A DNA stretch of 64,000 nucleotides from Hymenobacter rigui (GCF_003944715.1 NZ_RWIT01000001.1:744001-808000), one strand, 5' to 3'; shown: positions 16,513 to 25,640, numbered from the stretch's first letter. The notes: generated from the letters alone by a model not told the origin. Translations and numbers: made by a program.

Positions 16513-17751
16513 ATGCACGTTCTGCTCTTCGACGACCCCGCCATTCGGCCCCACCTCTTGCCGTTTACCTTCACCCGGCCCGTGGCGGCTTTGCGCTGCG
16601 GAATTCTCACGCTGGCCGAGAAGTGGCAGCATCGCCTGGGGGTGGAACAGGTAGGCTACCTCACCGAAAGCTACCTGCAGGCTAAATACCCGGCCGGCGA
16701 CACCCAGGGTCCCGCCCTAGTTATCAACGGTGCCATCTGCCCTGATGATCTGCTGGTGCAGCAGGTGCAGGCCCTGGTACCCGGTGAGGCGCTGTTTGAT
16801 GAGGAAATGCTGGTAGCTGCCCACCTAGCCGATGCCACCCAGGTAGCCGAGCTGATTCAGGAAGGCTTCCAGAAAACCCGCGACGTGCTGGAGCCCGTTA
16901 CGGCCATTCAGGCGGTGTGGCACCTGTTCCTGCGCAACGGGGCCGAAATCCGCCGTGACTTCGACCTGCTCACCAAAGGCCGGCAGTCGGAGCCCATCGG
17001 TGACGCGCACACCATCGTGTACGCCCCCGAAAACATCTTCATTGAGCCGGGCGTGAAAATCCGGGCTGCCATCCTCAACGCCGAAAACGGCCCCATTTAT
17101 CTGGGCCGCAACTCCCAGGTGCACGAAGGGGCCATCATCAGCGGGCCGCTGGCCTTGTGCGAGGGCAGCCACATCAACGCCGGGGCCAAAATGCGCGGCG
17201 ACAATACCGTAGGCCCCTATTCGAAAGTAGGCGGCGAAGTAGGCAACAGCATCCTGCTGGGCTACAGCAACAAGGGCCACGACGGTTACCTGGGCAACTC
17301 AGTTATTGGCGAGTGGTGCAACCTGGGGGCTGATACCAACACCAGCAACCTCAAGAACAACTACGCCCCCGTCAAAATCTGGAGCCACTCGGCCGGCCGC
17401 TTCGTGAACACCGGCCAGCAGTTCTGCGGCCTCATGATGGGCGACCATAGCAAGTGCGGCATCAACACCATGTTCAACACCGGCACGGTGGTGGGCGTGG
17501 GGGCCAACATCTTCGGAGCCGGTTTCCCTCGCACCTTCATTCCAAGCTTCAGCTGGGGCGGGGCCGCCGGCTTCGAAACCTTCAAGCTGCCCAAAGTAGC
17601 TGAAGTAGCGGAGCGCGTCATGGCCCGCCGCCAGCTGCAGTACGATGCCGTAGAACAAGGCATCATGCAGCACGTGTACGAGCAAACCGTGAGAGACCGG
17701 GTGTGGGAGAAAGCTGCCCCAACGGCCCCGGTTACTGGCCAGGAGTTGTAA
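16513..17751 (+). CDS. GlmU-family putative sugar-nucleotide transferase
   Basis: A 412-residue protein of the Bacteroidota GlmU-like family (putative sugar nucleotidyltransferase; substrate unproven). The N-terminal part begins MHVLLFDDPAIRPHLLPFTF and 'TRPVAALRCGILTL', unlike the canonical GlmU pyrophosphorylase start. The C-terminal half is a left-handed beta-helix: 'NAENGPIYLGRNSQVHEGA', 'GSHINAGAKMRGDNTVGPYS', 'CNLGADTNTSNLKNNYAPV' and 'GINTMFNTGTVVGVGANIFG'. It begins a likely three-gene operon with a 12-base gap to the next gene. Confidence 0.88.
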   Translation: MHVLLFDDPAIRPHLLPFTFTRPVAALRCGILTLAEKWQHRLGVEQVGYLTESYLQAKYPAGDTQGPALVINGAICPDDLLVQQVQALVPGEALFDEEMLVAAHLADATQVAELIQEGFQKTRDVLEPVTAIQAVWHLFLRNGAEIRRDFDLLTKGRQSEPIGDAHTIVYAPENIFIEPGVKIRAAILNAENGPIYLGRNSQVHEGAIISGPLALCEGSHINAGAKMRGDNTVGPYSKVGGEVGNSILLGYSNKGHDGYLGNSVIGEWCNLGADTNTSNLKNNYAPVKIWSHSAGRFVNTGQQFCGLMMGDHSKCGINTMFNTGTVVGVGANIFGAGFPRTFIPSFSWGGAAGFETFKLPKVAEVAERVMARRQLQYDAVEQGIMQHVYEQTVRDRVWEKAAPTAPVTGQEL

Positions 17752-17763
17752 GAATTACACGCT

Positions 17764-18303
17764 ATGCGACCATATCAGGTAGAATATGTTCAGCTGCATG
17801 GTTGGGACGCAGAAATTGTAGGCTTGTGGCTAGCCGAGAATGAGGAATGGCTATTGTTGCACTACATCCCAGTTGATTATGTAGTGGATGGTTACGTGCT
17901 AATCTCGAAGGCGCATATTGCCACCCGTATACCCAATAAGAGTCAACAGCAAGCAGAACTGGTGCTGCGCCTCAAAGGTGTCAAGCAAGACTTGCCTTCG
18001 GACTTCAGATTTGCTGATACTCTCTCATTGCTACGCTGGACCGAACAGCAATATGGCTTGGTACACTTCGTAGAGGAGGAGGATAGTACGTATCTCGGGT
18101 GGCTGAATGAGGCAGATGTTGTGCATTTCTGGATTGATACGCTAGAGCCGAATGGTACTAAAGATATCCGTGAAGAAAACGAGAAGCCTTTCGCTTTTCA
18201 CGAAATACGGCTTATCGTTTTCGGTGACGATTACTCTCAATCCATGAAATTGCTGTGGCAGCACCATTGCAATCATGAATTGTGGGAAACGGGTAATAAC
18301 TGA
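17764..18303 (+). CDS. Hypothetical protein, lower GC than its neighbours
   Basis: I do not recognise this 179-residue protein. It is soluble and acidic, with no signal peptide or membrane segment. Aromatic, hydrophobic words (EEWLLLHYIPVDYVVDGYVL, 'HFWIDTLEPNG') suggest a compact alpha/beta domain. It lies between the GlmU-like gene (12-base gap) and holB (6-base gap) on the same strand, so it is probably translated from that operon. Its base composition is clearly more AT-rich than both flanking genes, which suggests recent insertion; the style is like that of small immunity or accessory proteins, but that is only an impression. Confidence 0.8.
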   Translation: MRPYQVEYVQLHGWDAEIVGLWLAENEEWLLLHYIPVDYVVDGYVLISKAHIATRIPNKSQQQAELVLRLKGVKQDLPSDFRFADTLSLLRWTEQQYGLVHFVEEEDSTYLGWLNEADVVHFWIDTLEPNGTKDIREENEKPFAFHEIRLIVFGDDYSQSMKLLWQHHCNHELWETGNN

Positions 18304-18309
18304 TACAAT

Positions 18310-19446
18310 ATGCGTTTCTCCGACATTCCCGGCCAGCAACAGGTGAAGCAGCTGCTCGTGCGCAGCGTGCAGCAAAACCACGTGGCGCACGCCCAGCTGT
18401 TTCGCGGGGCCGAGGGCTCGGCGGCGCTGCCGCTGGCGCTGGCTTTTGCAGCTTTTCTGAACTGCGAGAACCGCCCGTCCGAAGCCGAAGACTCCTGCGG
18501 CCACTGCCCGAGTTGCCAGAAAATCGACAAGCTCATTCACCCCGACCTCAACTTCATCCTGCCGGTTACCACCACCAAGGCCGTAACCAAAGACGCCGTC
18601 AGCAGCAAGTTTGCGGTCGAGTGGCGCGAGTTTGTGCTCCAGAACCCCTACCAGGGCCTCAACGACTGGATGCAGCACATCGGGGCCGAAAACAAGCAGG
18701 GCAGCATTTCCAAGGAAGAAAGCGTGAACCTGCTGCGGCTGGTGAGCCTGAAGGCCTTTGAGGCCCGCTTTAAGCTGGTGATTATCTGGCTGCCGGAACT
18801 CATGCACCCTTCCGCCGCCAATGCCGTGCTGAAACTGCTGGAAGAGCCACCACCCGCCACCATTTTCCTACTGGTGAGCAACGCCCCCGAGCAGCTGCTG
18901 CTCACCATCATCAGCCGGGTGCAGCCGGTGGTAGTGCGCGCCGTGCCGGAGCCGGAGCTGACGGCCTGGCTGCGCGACGTGCAGCACGTACCCGAGGTGA
19001 AAGCCCGGCAGCTGGCCCAGCTCACGGAAGGCAACGTGGGCGCGGCCCTGGCTGCCCAGGCTTCCGGCCAGGAAGAGCACGACTATTTTGCGCTGTTTGT
19101 GAGCTGGATGCGCACCTGCTACGCCAACAAGGTGGCCGATATGCTGGAAAAGTGCGACGAGTTTCAGAAGCTGGGCCGCGAAAACCAGAAGGAGTTTCTG
19201 CAGTACGCCCTCACGCTGGTACGCAAGGTGCTGCTGTTCGGGCTGGATGCGCAGTTGGTGCCCCACCTACCGCAGCAGGAGCAGGGCTTCGTGAAGGGCT
19301 TTAGTCCGTTTGTAACGCCCCGTAACGCTTCCCAGTTGGCCGAGGAGCTTAACGAAGCGCACTACCACATTGAGCGCAACGCCAATCCGCGCATGGTATT
19401 CCTAGATATTTCGCTGCGGGTGGCGGAGCTGCTCCGCCTAGTCTGA
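18310..19446 (+). CDS. holB: DNA polymerase III delta' subunit (clamp-loader)
   Basis: Clamp-loader subunit that helps place the sliding clamp on DNA. The 378 residues begin 'FSDIPGQQQVKQLLVRSVQQ', typical of delta'. A zinc-binding cluster follows (CENRPS, then CGHCPSCQK near residue 66), with the HPDL motif after it. The nucleotide-binding loop is degenerate (RGAEGSAALPLALA), as expected for a non-hydrolysing subunit. 'HPSAANAVLKLLEEPP' and 'TIISRVQPVVVR' mark the rest of the AAA+ core. Third gene of the presumed operon. Confidence 0.92.
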   Translation: MRFSDIPGQQQVKQLLVRSVQQNHVAHAQLFRGAEGSAALPLALAFAAFLNCENRPSEAEDSCGHCPSCQKIDKLIHPDLNFILPVTTTKAVTKDAVSSKFAVEWREFVLQNPYQGLNDWMQHIGAENKQGSISKEESVNLLRLVSLKAFEARFKLVIIWLPELMHPSAANAVLKLLEEPPPATIFLLVSNAPEQLLLTIISRVQPVVVRAVPEPELTAWLRDVQHVPEVKARQLAQLTEGNVGAALAAQASGQEEHDYFALFVSWMRTCYANKVADMLEKCDEFQKLGRENQKEFLQYALTLVRKVLLFGLDAQLVPHLPQQEQGFVKGFSPFVTPRNASQLAEELNEAHYHIERNANPRMVFLDISLRVAELLRLV

Positions 19447-19475
19447 GGCAGATGAGTTGTGGCTGAAGTAAGTCC

Positions 19476-19570
19476 GTCATGCAGAGCGTAGCGAAGCATC
19501 TCGCGTGCTGGCACCTGCCTTACTTTTCGCAACATCAGCACGCGAGATGCTTCGCTACGCTCTGCATGAC
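19476..19570. repeat. 35-bp perfect inverted repeat, REP-like family
   Basis: Arm 19476-19510 (begins GTCATGCAGAGCGTAGCGAA) is exactly complementary to 19536-19570 across a 25-base loop. One arm recurs at 5058-5091, and related words occur at 37491-37599. It lies just after holB, so it could also act as a terminator stem. Confidence 0.85.
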
Positions 19571-19698
19571 TGGTCAATAAGTACGCTGAGTTGCTGGAAA
19601 AATGCCCCTATACTTAATTAAAAGCCAAAAATACAGTTTGCTAACTTAGTATAGCTGTTGCTAAACTGCGTATAGCCGGCTGGCTTAACAGGGGTGCG

Positions 19699-19706
19699 TA
19701 TCTTTG
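19699..19706 (+). promoter_or_regulatory. Candidate -7 box for hemC
   Basis: TATCTTTG matches TAnnTTTG exactly, 65 bases before the hemC start. A -33 element is not clear. Confidence 0.4.
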
Positions 19707-19770
19707 CAGAGGCGAAGGCCTGGGGCTGTTTAGGCTCCCAAGTATCACAGTTTCTGAATTCGTTTCCAAG

Positions 19771-20706
19771 TTGAAAACTTCCATTCGTATCGGTACCCGC
19801 GGCAGCAAGCTGGCGCTGTGGCAGGCTAATCATGTAGCCGACCGCCTCACCGCCGCCGGCCTCTCGCCCGAAATCGTCATCATCACCACCAAAGGCGACG
19901 TGGTGCTGGACCGCTCCCTGGATAAGATTGGAGCGAAGGGCGTGTTCACTGAGGAGCTGGAAGAAAGCCTGCGTACCGGCCACATTGATATTGCCGTGCA
20001 CAGCGCCAAGGACGTACAAAGCACCATTCCCGCCGACCTGGAACTGCTGGCCTTTATGGAGCGCGAGCAGGTAAACGACGTGGTAGTGAGCTTCGACGCC
20101 AACCTCGACCTGCAGCGCCCCGACCTAGTGCTGGGCACCAGCAGCACCCGGCGCAAGGCTATGCTGAAGCGGTTTATGCCCCACGCTACCACCGCCGAGG
20201 CCCGGGGCAACCTGCAAACCCGCCTGCGTAAGCTCGAAGAAGGCCAATACCACGCCTTGGTGCTGGCCTACGCCGGCGTGCACCGCATGGAGTACGATGG
20301 CCTCATCCGCCACGTGCTGCCCGAAACGCAGTTTATTCCGGCCACCGGCCAGGGCAGCGTAGCCATTGAGTGCGCCCGCAATCTGGAGCCCGCCCTCAAA
20401 ACCGAGCTGCACCGCATCCTCGACCACACCGCCACACACGTATGCCTGGCCGCCGAGCGGGCGTTTCTGCGCACCATGGAAGGCGGCTGCAGCATCCCTA
20501 GCTTCGCCCTGGCCACTCTCAGCCCCGACGGCGCAACCCTGCAACTCCATGCCGGCCTCATCAGCCTCGATGGCCAGCAGTTCATTGAAGAAACCCGCAC
20601 CGCCACCCCCGCCGAGGCCGAAGCAACCGGCGTTCAGCTGGCCGAAAGCATCCTAGTCCGCGGCGGCCAGCAAATCCTCGATGATATCCGGCGGGAGCGG
20701 GCGTAG
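19771..20706 (+). CDS. hemC: Hydroxymethylbilane synthase (porphobilinogen deaminase)
   Basis: Haem pathway enzyme that joins four porphobilinogens into hydroxymethylbilane. The 311 residues include the N-terminal 'IRIGTRGSKLALWQANHVAD', the catalytic aspartate region 'DIAVHSAKDVQSTIP', 'LGTSSTRRKAML', and the cofactor cysteine in MEGGCSIP near residue 240. The start is a TTG at 19771, read as MKTSIRIGTRGSK; there is no ATG in front of the essential N-terminal strand. It is transcribed alone, with a REP-like hairpin downstream. Confidence 0.96.
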   Translation: MKTSIRIGTRGSKLALWQANHVADRLTAAGLSPEIVIITTKGDVVLDRSLDKIGAKGVFTEELEESLRTGHIDIAVHSAKDVQSTIPADLELLAFMEREQVNDVVVSFDANLDLQRPDLVLGTSSTRRKAMLKRFMPHATTAEARGNLQTRLRKLEEGQYHALVLAYAGVHRMEYDGLIRHVLPETQFIPATGQGSVAIECARNLEPALKTELHRILDHTATHVCLAAERAFLRTMEGGCSIPSFALATLSPDGATLQLHAGLISLDGQQFIEETRTATPAEAEATGVQLAESILVRGGQQILDDIRRERA

Positions 20707-20732
20707 AAAAAAAACGTCATCTTGAGCAACGT

Positions 20733-20783
20733 AAAGGACCTTATCACGCTGGAACAGATTGTTCTGACGTGGTAAGGTCCTTT
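20733..20783. repeat. Hairpin repeat between convergent hemC and DUF2238 genes
   Basis: AAAGGACCTTATCACG (20733-20748) pairs with 20768-20783 with one mismatch, and the loop also has GAACA/TGTTC pairing. The outer flanks (CTTGAGCAAC / GTGTTGAAC) partly pair as well. It may act as a bidirectional terminator and resembles the dispersed repeats elsewhere. Confidence 0.65.
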
Positions 20784-20811
20784 GTGTTGAACAGGATGGC
20801 AAGTTCAGTTT

Positions 20812-21435
20812 CTATTCTCTTTTGCCACGGCCAAACAGCGCGTACAGTATCAGCGCAAACACGGCCCCGCTAGTGTCCGCCAGCATGTCTTTTTGGGCGT
20901 CCCAGATGTCGCCCTGGCTGCCTAGGAAGGCGGCTCCTGCGTCGCCGCCGGCCAGCTCGGCGTACACCCATTCAATCAGTTCGTAGCTCATGGCTACGGT
21001 GCCAATAACGCACAGGGGCAGCAAATAGCTCAGGAAACGGCTCCGGATAAGGTCGCGCTGGTCGGTGTACTCGATGAGGGCGTAGGCGTAGAAGCCCACC
21101 GAGAAGTGCGCTACCCGGTCGTACATATTGCGCTTGAACCCGAACAGGTTGTTGAACCAGTCGAAGGGTACCTTCTCGAAGGTGTAGTGTCCGCCCACGG
21201 TGTGCATAAAAATCAGCACGCTCATGAGGGCATACGCCAGGTTGGAAAATCGCACCCCGCGTACGTACAGTACGACCAAGGTTCCCACAATCAGCAAAAT
21301 CGGAATGTTTTCAGCCCACCACGTGCCCCGGTCGGTGGGGTTGATGCCCAGCGCCACAAACTCAATGAGGTAAATGGCCAGGAGTACTTTCGGAAACCAG
21401 TGCGAAGCGGTGGAAGAGGGGAGAGGTTGGGTCAT
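20812..21435 (-). CDS. DUF2238 family membrane protein (YjdF-like)
   Basis: A 207-residue polytopic membrane protein with about six hydrophobic helices. The conserved DUF2238 words are visible: 'MHTVGGHYTFEKVPFDWFN', 'NMYDRVAHFSVGFYAYALIE', and 'QGDIWDAQKDMLADTSGAV' near the C-terminus. The role of the family is unknown. ATG 21435 begins just before the first helix; the longer open frame upstream overlaps the promoter of the divergent cyclophilin gene. Confidence 0.85.
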   Translation of the reverse strand: MTQPLPSSTASHWFPKVLLAIYLIEFVALGINPTDRGTWWAENIPILLIVGTLVVLYVRGVRFSNLAYALMSVLIFMHTVGGHYTFEKVPFDWFNNLFGFKRNMYDRVAHFSVGFYAYALIEYTDQRDLIRSRFLSYLLPLCVIGTVAMSYELIEWVYAELAGGDAGAAFLGSQGDIWDAQKDMLADTSGAVFALILYALFGRGKRE

Positions 21436-21546
21436 GCGAAGGCAAGAAATAAGGTTGAGCTTAGCGGCATACGTAAATGGCCTGTATTCGCTGCCAAAAA
21501 TCAAAAAGACTACTGGCCATGGTGCGGGATTCCCGGGTTTCGGCCG

Positions 21547-21576
21547 TTTGAGGCCCGGTAAAACCGCGTAACTTCG
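21547..21576 (+). promoter_or_regulatory. Candidate promoter for the cyclophilin-reductase pair
   Basis: TTTG (21547-21550), 18 bases, then TAACTTCG (21569-21576), which differs from TAnnTTTG at one position. It lies 33 bases before the ATG at 21610. Confidence 0.4.
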
Positions 21577-21609
21577 CCGGACTTCCTCCATCTCCGATAG
21601 TGTGTCGTT

Positions 21610-22251
21610 ATGAGTAACATAGTGCGTCGTGCCCTCTGGGTAAGTCTGATTCTGAGCGTTGTGGTATCGGTCGCGCAGGCTGCCAAAAAGCCCCGTAAGA
21701 GTCGTAAAGATGAAATCGTAACTATCAGCACGGCCCAGGGTGATATTCGGCTGATTCTGTTTGATGTGACCCCCTTACACAAGGCCAATTTTCTGAAGCT
21801 GGCCCAGAGCGGCTTCTATAACGGCACCACTTTCCACCGCATCATTCCGGGCTTCATGATTCAGGGCGGCGACCCGAATTCCAAGGATGCCGACCCCAAC
21901 AACGACGGTGCCGGGCAAACGGATGAAAAGATGATTCCGGCCGAAATCCGGCCCGGGCTCACGCACAAGCGCGGGGCCGTAGCCGCCGCCCGCACCCCCG
22001 ATTTTATCAACCCACAGCGCATGAGCAGCGCCTCGCAGTTCTACATCGTGCAGAATCCGCTGGGTACCCCGCATCTGGACGGGCAGTACACCGTGTTTGG
22101 ACAGGTTATCAGTGGGCAGGAGGTGGTGGATAAGATTGCCCAGCAGCCCGCCGCCGAACGAAACCGCCCCGTCACGGACATCAAAATGACCGTAAAAGTG
22201 GAGAAGTTGAAGAAGAAGAAAATCACGGAGCTGTACGGCTACCAGTATTAA
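21610..22251 (+). CDS. Secreted peptidyl-prolyl cis-trans isomerase, cyclophilin type
   Basis: A 213-residue cyclophilin with a signal peptide (about residues 1-24, ending VSVAQA) followed by a Lys-rich stretch. The catalytic domain carries 'FYNGTTFHRIIPGFMIQGGD' with the active-site Arg in FHR, then 'NPQRMSSASQFYIVQ' and 'LDGQYTVFGQVISGQEVVDK'. It should assist protein folding in the periplasm or outer envelope. It is followed 13 bases later by a reductase gene, so the two are probably co-transcribed although they share no known pathway. Confidence 0.93.
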   Translation: MSNIVRRALWVSLILSVVVSVAQAAKKPRKSRKDEIVTISTAQGDIRLILFDVTPLHKANFLKLAQSGFYNGTTFHRIIPGFMIQGGDPNSKDADPNNDGAGQTDEKMIPAEIRPGLTHKRGAVAAARTPDFINPQRMSSASQFYIVQNPLGTPHLDGQYTVFGQVISGQEVVDKIAQQPAAERNRPVTDIKMTVKVEKLKKKKITELYGYQY

Positions 22252-22264
22252 CCCGCTTTCGGCT

Positions 22265-23164
22265 ATGAAAATACTGGTAACGGGCTCCAATGGCTTACTC
22301 GGGCAGAAGCTGGTGGCTCTGCTCCGCCAGCAGTCCGAGGTGCAGCTGGTGGCCACGTCGCGCGGTGCCAACAAGCTGGCCGATGTGTATCCGGAAGTGC
22401 AGTTTGTGACCTTGGATGTTGCCGACGCGGCGCAGGTACACGAGGTAATCGGACGGGAGCGGCCCACCCACCTCATGCACACGGCCGCCATGACCAACGT
22501 AGATGAGTGTGAGCTAAACCAGGCGGAGTGCTGGCACCAGAATGTGGAAGCTGTGGCCAACCTGGTAGCGGCCTGCGAGCAACATCAGGTGCATGTGCTG
22601 CACCTCAGCACCGATTTTATTTTCAGTGGGGCCGAAGGGCCGCTGACTGAAGAGGCCGTGCCTGAGCCGGTGAACTTCTACGGACAAAGCAAGTTAGCAG
22701 CCGAGCAGCTGGTGCAGGCCTGTCGCGCGCCCTGGGCTATTTTGCGCACGGTGCTGGTGTATGGCACTGCCCATGACTACGGCCGTACCAATATTGTGAC
22801 CTGGGTGCGCGACTCTTTGCAGGCCGGTAAACCCATTAAGGTCGTCAACGACCAGTTCCGTACGCCCACGCTGGCCGAAGACCTGGCCATGGGCTGCTGG
22901 CTGGCCGCCCGCCACAATGCCACGGGCATCTACCACATCAGCGGGCAGGAGCAATACACGCCCTACCAGATTGCGCAAGCAGTAGCGGCCTACTTCAACC
23001 TGGATGCTATACTCATTACTCCGGTTGATGCCAGTATCTTCACGCAGCCTGCCCGGCGCCCTTTGCGTACCGGCTTTATCATTGACAAAGCCAAGCGCGA
23101 CCTGGGCTATCAGCCACGCACCCTGGCCGAAGGCATTGCGTTGCTGACTTCGCAAATGGTCTGA
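22265..23164 (+). CDS. SDR-family sugar reductase (RmlD/dTDP-4-dehydrorhamnose reductase-like)
   Basis: A 299-residue extended short-chain dehydrogenase. The NAD(P) loop is MKILVTGSNGLLGQK; the catalytic Tyr-Lys pair is in YGQSKLAAEQL near residue 139. 'THLMHTAAMTNVDECE' and 'HLSTDFIFSGAEGP' match the RmlD subfamily, which reduces dTDP-4-keto-rhamnose. No other rhamnose genes are nearby, so the real substrate is uncertain. A hairpin terminator follows. Confidence 0.88.
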   Translation: MKILVTGSNGLLGQKLVALLRQQSEVQLVATSRGANKLADVYPEVQFVTLDVADAAQVHEVIGRERPTHLMHTAAMTNVDECELNQAECWHQNVEAVANLVAACEQHQVHVLHLSTDFIFSGAEGPLTEEAVPEPVNFYGQSKLAAEQLVQACRAPWAILRTVLVYGTAHDYGRTNIVTWVRDSLQAGKPIKVVNDQFRTPTLAEDLAMGCWLAARHNATGIYHISGQEQYTPYQIAQAVAAYFNLDAILITPVDASIFTQPARRPLRTGFIIDKAKRDLGYQPRTLAEGIALLTSQMV

Positions 23165-23169
23165 AACGC

Positions 23170-23202
23170 AAAAAACCCGCGAACAACGCCCGCGGGATTT
23201 TC
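23170..23202 (+). terminator. Terminator after the SDR gene
   Basis: CCCGCG and CGCGGG pair around a 9-base loop, with an A run before and TTT after. It begins 6 bases past the stop. Confidence 0.7.
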
Positions 23203-23626
23203 ACACACCTATTGCAACAACCTATATGTAGCGGAGCCTGCTGCGAGCAGACGCAGCAGCTTCGTACATGAATTATTCGAGTTAAAAAGCCACCCGGCTG
23301 GTGGCGCTATACGCAGAATACAGATGTCTGTCAGAATAACTGTATCTGTAGTAAATTCCTGTTTTTCAGGGGATTTAATGGGTCTTGTTAGAGCAGCTTG
23401 ACTCCTTTTTGGCGCCGTTCTTATGACAATATTAGGGGAGTAATAATGCCTTGTAAAGGACACTTCTGTTATAATTGTGACTTGTTATTAAGTAAAAATA
23501 AGTAGTACTTTTTTTAAGTATAAAATATGATGATAGTGGCTTGATTTAGTCTGGAAACACAATTTGGTGTGGTGTGCCACGAAGTACAGCGAAAAAACCA
23601 GCTGTTTTATAGCTGATTTGTGACAT
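23203..23626. other. AT-rich intergenic stretch downstream of the opp-like operon
   Basis: About 420 bases without a convincing gene, distinctly more AT-rich than the surroundings towards its right end. It contains TTTGTGACATCT at 23617-23628, a 12-mer that recurs at 27836-27847 beyond the other end of the operon. A 19-codon frame at 23446 with three cysteines is too short to call. No insertion-sequence ends were seen. Confidence 0.55.
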
Positions 23627-24595
23627 CTAGCGGCGATTTTCTGACCCACTAATTCGTTGCAGACTTAGGACAGTGAGCGTAATAGCGAGGCCTGGCCACA
23701 GAATAAGCCACCAATCGGGAGGGGCCTGACGCACAGCGGCTAACAGGCGCCCCCAGCTGGGCATTTCGGCAGGCAGTCCTACTCCCAGAAAGGAAAGTGT
23801 AGTTTCGAGGCTGATCAATACAGCTACCGTCAGCGGAAAGCGAACCAGCAGCACTGGCAGGGCGTTCGGGCCGATATGCCGCCACAAAATCCGTAATGAG
23901 GGAATGCCCGCCGCCTGGGCCGCTTCTACATAGGGTTGCGTGCGGCATTGCAGGGTGGCGGCCCGCATCAGGCGGGCCGGCGTTGGCCAGCACGTTGCGC
24001 TCAGCAGCGCAACTACTCCTGTCAGTGAGGGGCGCTGCACGGCGGCGGCGGCAACGACCAGCACCAGCAGCGGCACCGAATTCACTAGCGCAATCAGGCC
24101 CAGAATGCTGCTGTCGAGGGGTAGCGCCAGGCGTGTGGCGGAACGTGTGCTTCCGGGCAAAAAAGCCCATGCTACTGCAGCAGCGGCTGGTACTCCCGCC
24201 AGAATCCAGAAAGCAAATCTTGGGAAATATGTGAGCAGAAGGCCCGTTAGTAGAAGTGCAAATAGCGCCAGTGCCAGTTGGAAGTGAGTAATCCGCAGAC
24301 GAGTATTACCCCAATAACCAGCTGTTCCTCCCAAGACGGCACCTGCCAGCAAGGTAAAAAATGCGGCGGGCAGGCTTACCAACAGCAGTGTGCGAGCACC
24401 TTGCCATAGACTTACGCCTACATCCAGCCCTTGTGAAGTGGTGCCAAGCCAGTGGCCGCCTTGAAACGGGGGCTGGTTGATATTTGCCAGATCGGGGGGG
24501 GAAACAGCCGAAGGGGCAAAGAGGCCCGCCAGCACCACCAGTACTAGCCAACCAGCCGCAAGCCTTTGTTTAACTGGAGGTAGCAGAATTGTCAT
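23627..24595 (-). CDS. Oligopeptide-type ABC transporter permease (OppC/DppC-like)
   Basis: A 322-residue inner-membrane permease with about six helices. The hallmark EAA loop appears as 'EAAQAAGIPSLRILWRHIGPN', followed by 'SLETTLSFLGVGLPAEMPSW' typical of DppC/OppC. The N-terminus has the family segment 'PPFQGGHWLGTTSQGLDVGV' before the second helix. ATG 24595 overlaps the stop of the upstream permease (ATGA), so translation is coupled. No ATP-binding subunit is encoded in the cluster; it must share ATPases from elsewhere. Confidence 0.9.
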   Translation of the reverse strand: MTILLPPVKQRLAAGWLVLVVLAGLFAPSAVSPPDLANINQPPFQGGHWLGTTSQGLDVGVSLWQGARTLLLVSLPAAFFTLLAGAVLGGTAGYWGNTRLRITHFQLALALFALLLTGLLLTYFPRFAFWILAGVPAAAAVAWAFLPGSTRSATRLALPLDSSILGLIALVNSVPLLVLVVAAAAVQRPSLTGVVALLSATCWPTPARLMRAATLQCRTQPYVEAAQAAGIPSLRILWRHIGPNALPVLLVRFPLTVAVLISLETTLSFLGVGLPAEMPSWGRLLAAVRQAPPDWWLILWPGLAITLTVLSLQRISGSENRR

Positions 24596-25635
24596 ACTTC
24601 TGGCCGAATACGAGGGTCCAGAATGGGATAGAGCACATCGGCCAGTAGCTGCGCCCCCAGCCGGACCATGGCCACTAGGCCCACGCCCCCCAGCAGCACC
24701 GGAAAGTCCTGATTCAGGGCCGCATCGGCTAGTAAGCGTCCCATCCCTGGCAGGGCAAATACCACCTCCACCACCACCGAGCCCGCCACAATGCTGGGTA
24801 GCAGCTCCGTAAGCAGCGTAACGGTTGGCAAAACAGCGTTGCGCAGCGCATGACGCCACACAATGCCTGCCGGTGAGGAGCCTTTCGCACGGGCCGTAGC
24901 TATATAAGGGCGGTTGAACTCGTGGCGTAGAGCCCCATCCAGCTGAATAGCCAATGCCGGAAAGCTGCCCAGAACCAGGCTGATGATGGGGAGAGTGAGC
25001 TGGTAAAGCAGCAGGCCCGGCCGGCTCCAGCCGGTACTCTCCTGGTCAGCCGGACCCAGGCCGAATGCCGGAAACCAGCTGAGCGCATCGGGGTTTGCCA
25101 GTAGCAGTAATAGCCCCAGCGCCAGCAGAAACAGCGGAAAACTCTGCAGTATGTGCGCTACCCGGATAAACCATCGGCGTGCGGAGGGCCGGTAGCTGGT
25201 GGCTGTTGCGACGCCCAGCGCCAGAGCAATGCTGAGGGCCGCAGCCAACAGTGTGAGCGGCAGCGTGTAGCGCAGTGCCTGCTTCACCACATCCCACACC
25301 GGTGCTTCCAACCGATACGAGTAGCCTAGGTCACCATGCAGAAGCTGCTTCAGCCACCTATGATATTGGGTCTGCACTCCGTGCCAGTGCCAGCCGGTAG
25401 CGGGCTGCCAGGTTGCGTAAAACAGGGGTTCATACAATCCGTAGCGGTGCAGCAATTGTTGGCTGGTGGCCGGCTGCTCCAGCAAACCTCCCATGCGGCT
25501 GTTGCTTTCCACCATATTTCGCAACTGGCTGTCCGGGTCAGCAGTGCTACGGCTCAGTAGAAACAGTACGGACAGAATAAGCCAGGCGGCAACTATGGTC
25601 CGGAGAATATGCCGTAGTGCAACTGCCCCCAGCAT
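24592..25635 (-). CDS. Oligopeptide-type ABC transporter permease (OppB/DppB-like)
   Basis: A 347-residue permease. Family traits: 'RHILRTIVAAWLILSVLFLL' at the start, 'HRYGLYEPLF' with 'LHGDLGYSYRLEAPVWDVV' in the periplasmic segment, and the EAA loop as 'YIATARAKGSSPAGIVWRHA' with 'GSVVVEVVFALPGMGRLLAD' close to the end. These are typical of DppB/OppB, which import peptides or nickel. It starts 5 bases after the solute-binding protein stop and overlaps the second permease. Confidence 0.92.
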   Translation of the reverse strand: MLGAVALRHILRTIVAAWLILSVLFLLSRSTADPDSQLRNMVESNSRMGGLLEQPATSQQLLHRYGLYEPLFYATWQPATGWHWHGVQTQYHRWLKQLLHGDLGYSYRLEAPVWDVVKQALRYTLPLTLLAAALSIALALGVATATSYRPSARRWFIRVAHILQSFPLFLLALGLLLLLANPDALSWFPAFGLGPADQESTGWSRPGLLLYQLTLPIISLVLGSFPALAIQLDGALRHEFNRPYIATARAKGSSPAGIVWRHALRNAVLPTVTLLTELLPSIVAGSVVVEVVFALPGMGRLLADAALNQDFPVLLGGVGLVAMVRLGAQLLADVLYPILDPRIRPEV

Positions 25636-25640
25636 ACAAA

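Noticed and set aside
23209..23463. An 84-codon minus-strand frame in the AT-rich gap
   Set aside because: No recognisable features, and it runs through the terminator-proximal repeat-like sequence.
23446..23505. A 19-codon frame (MPCKGHFCYNCDLLLSKNK) with three cysteines after a GGGGAG stretch
   Set aside because: Too short to separate from chance; no promoter or conservation evidence.
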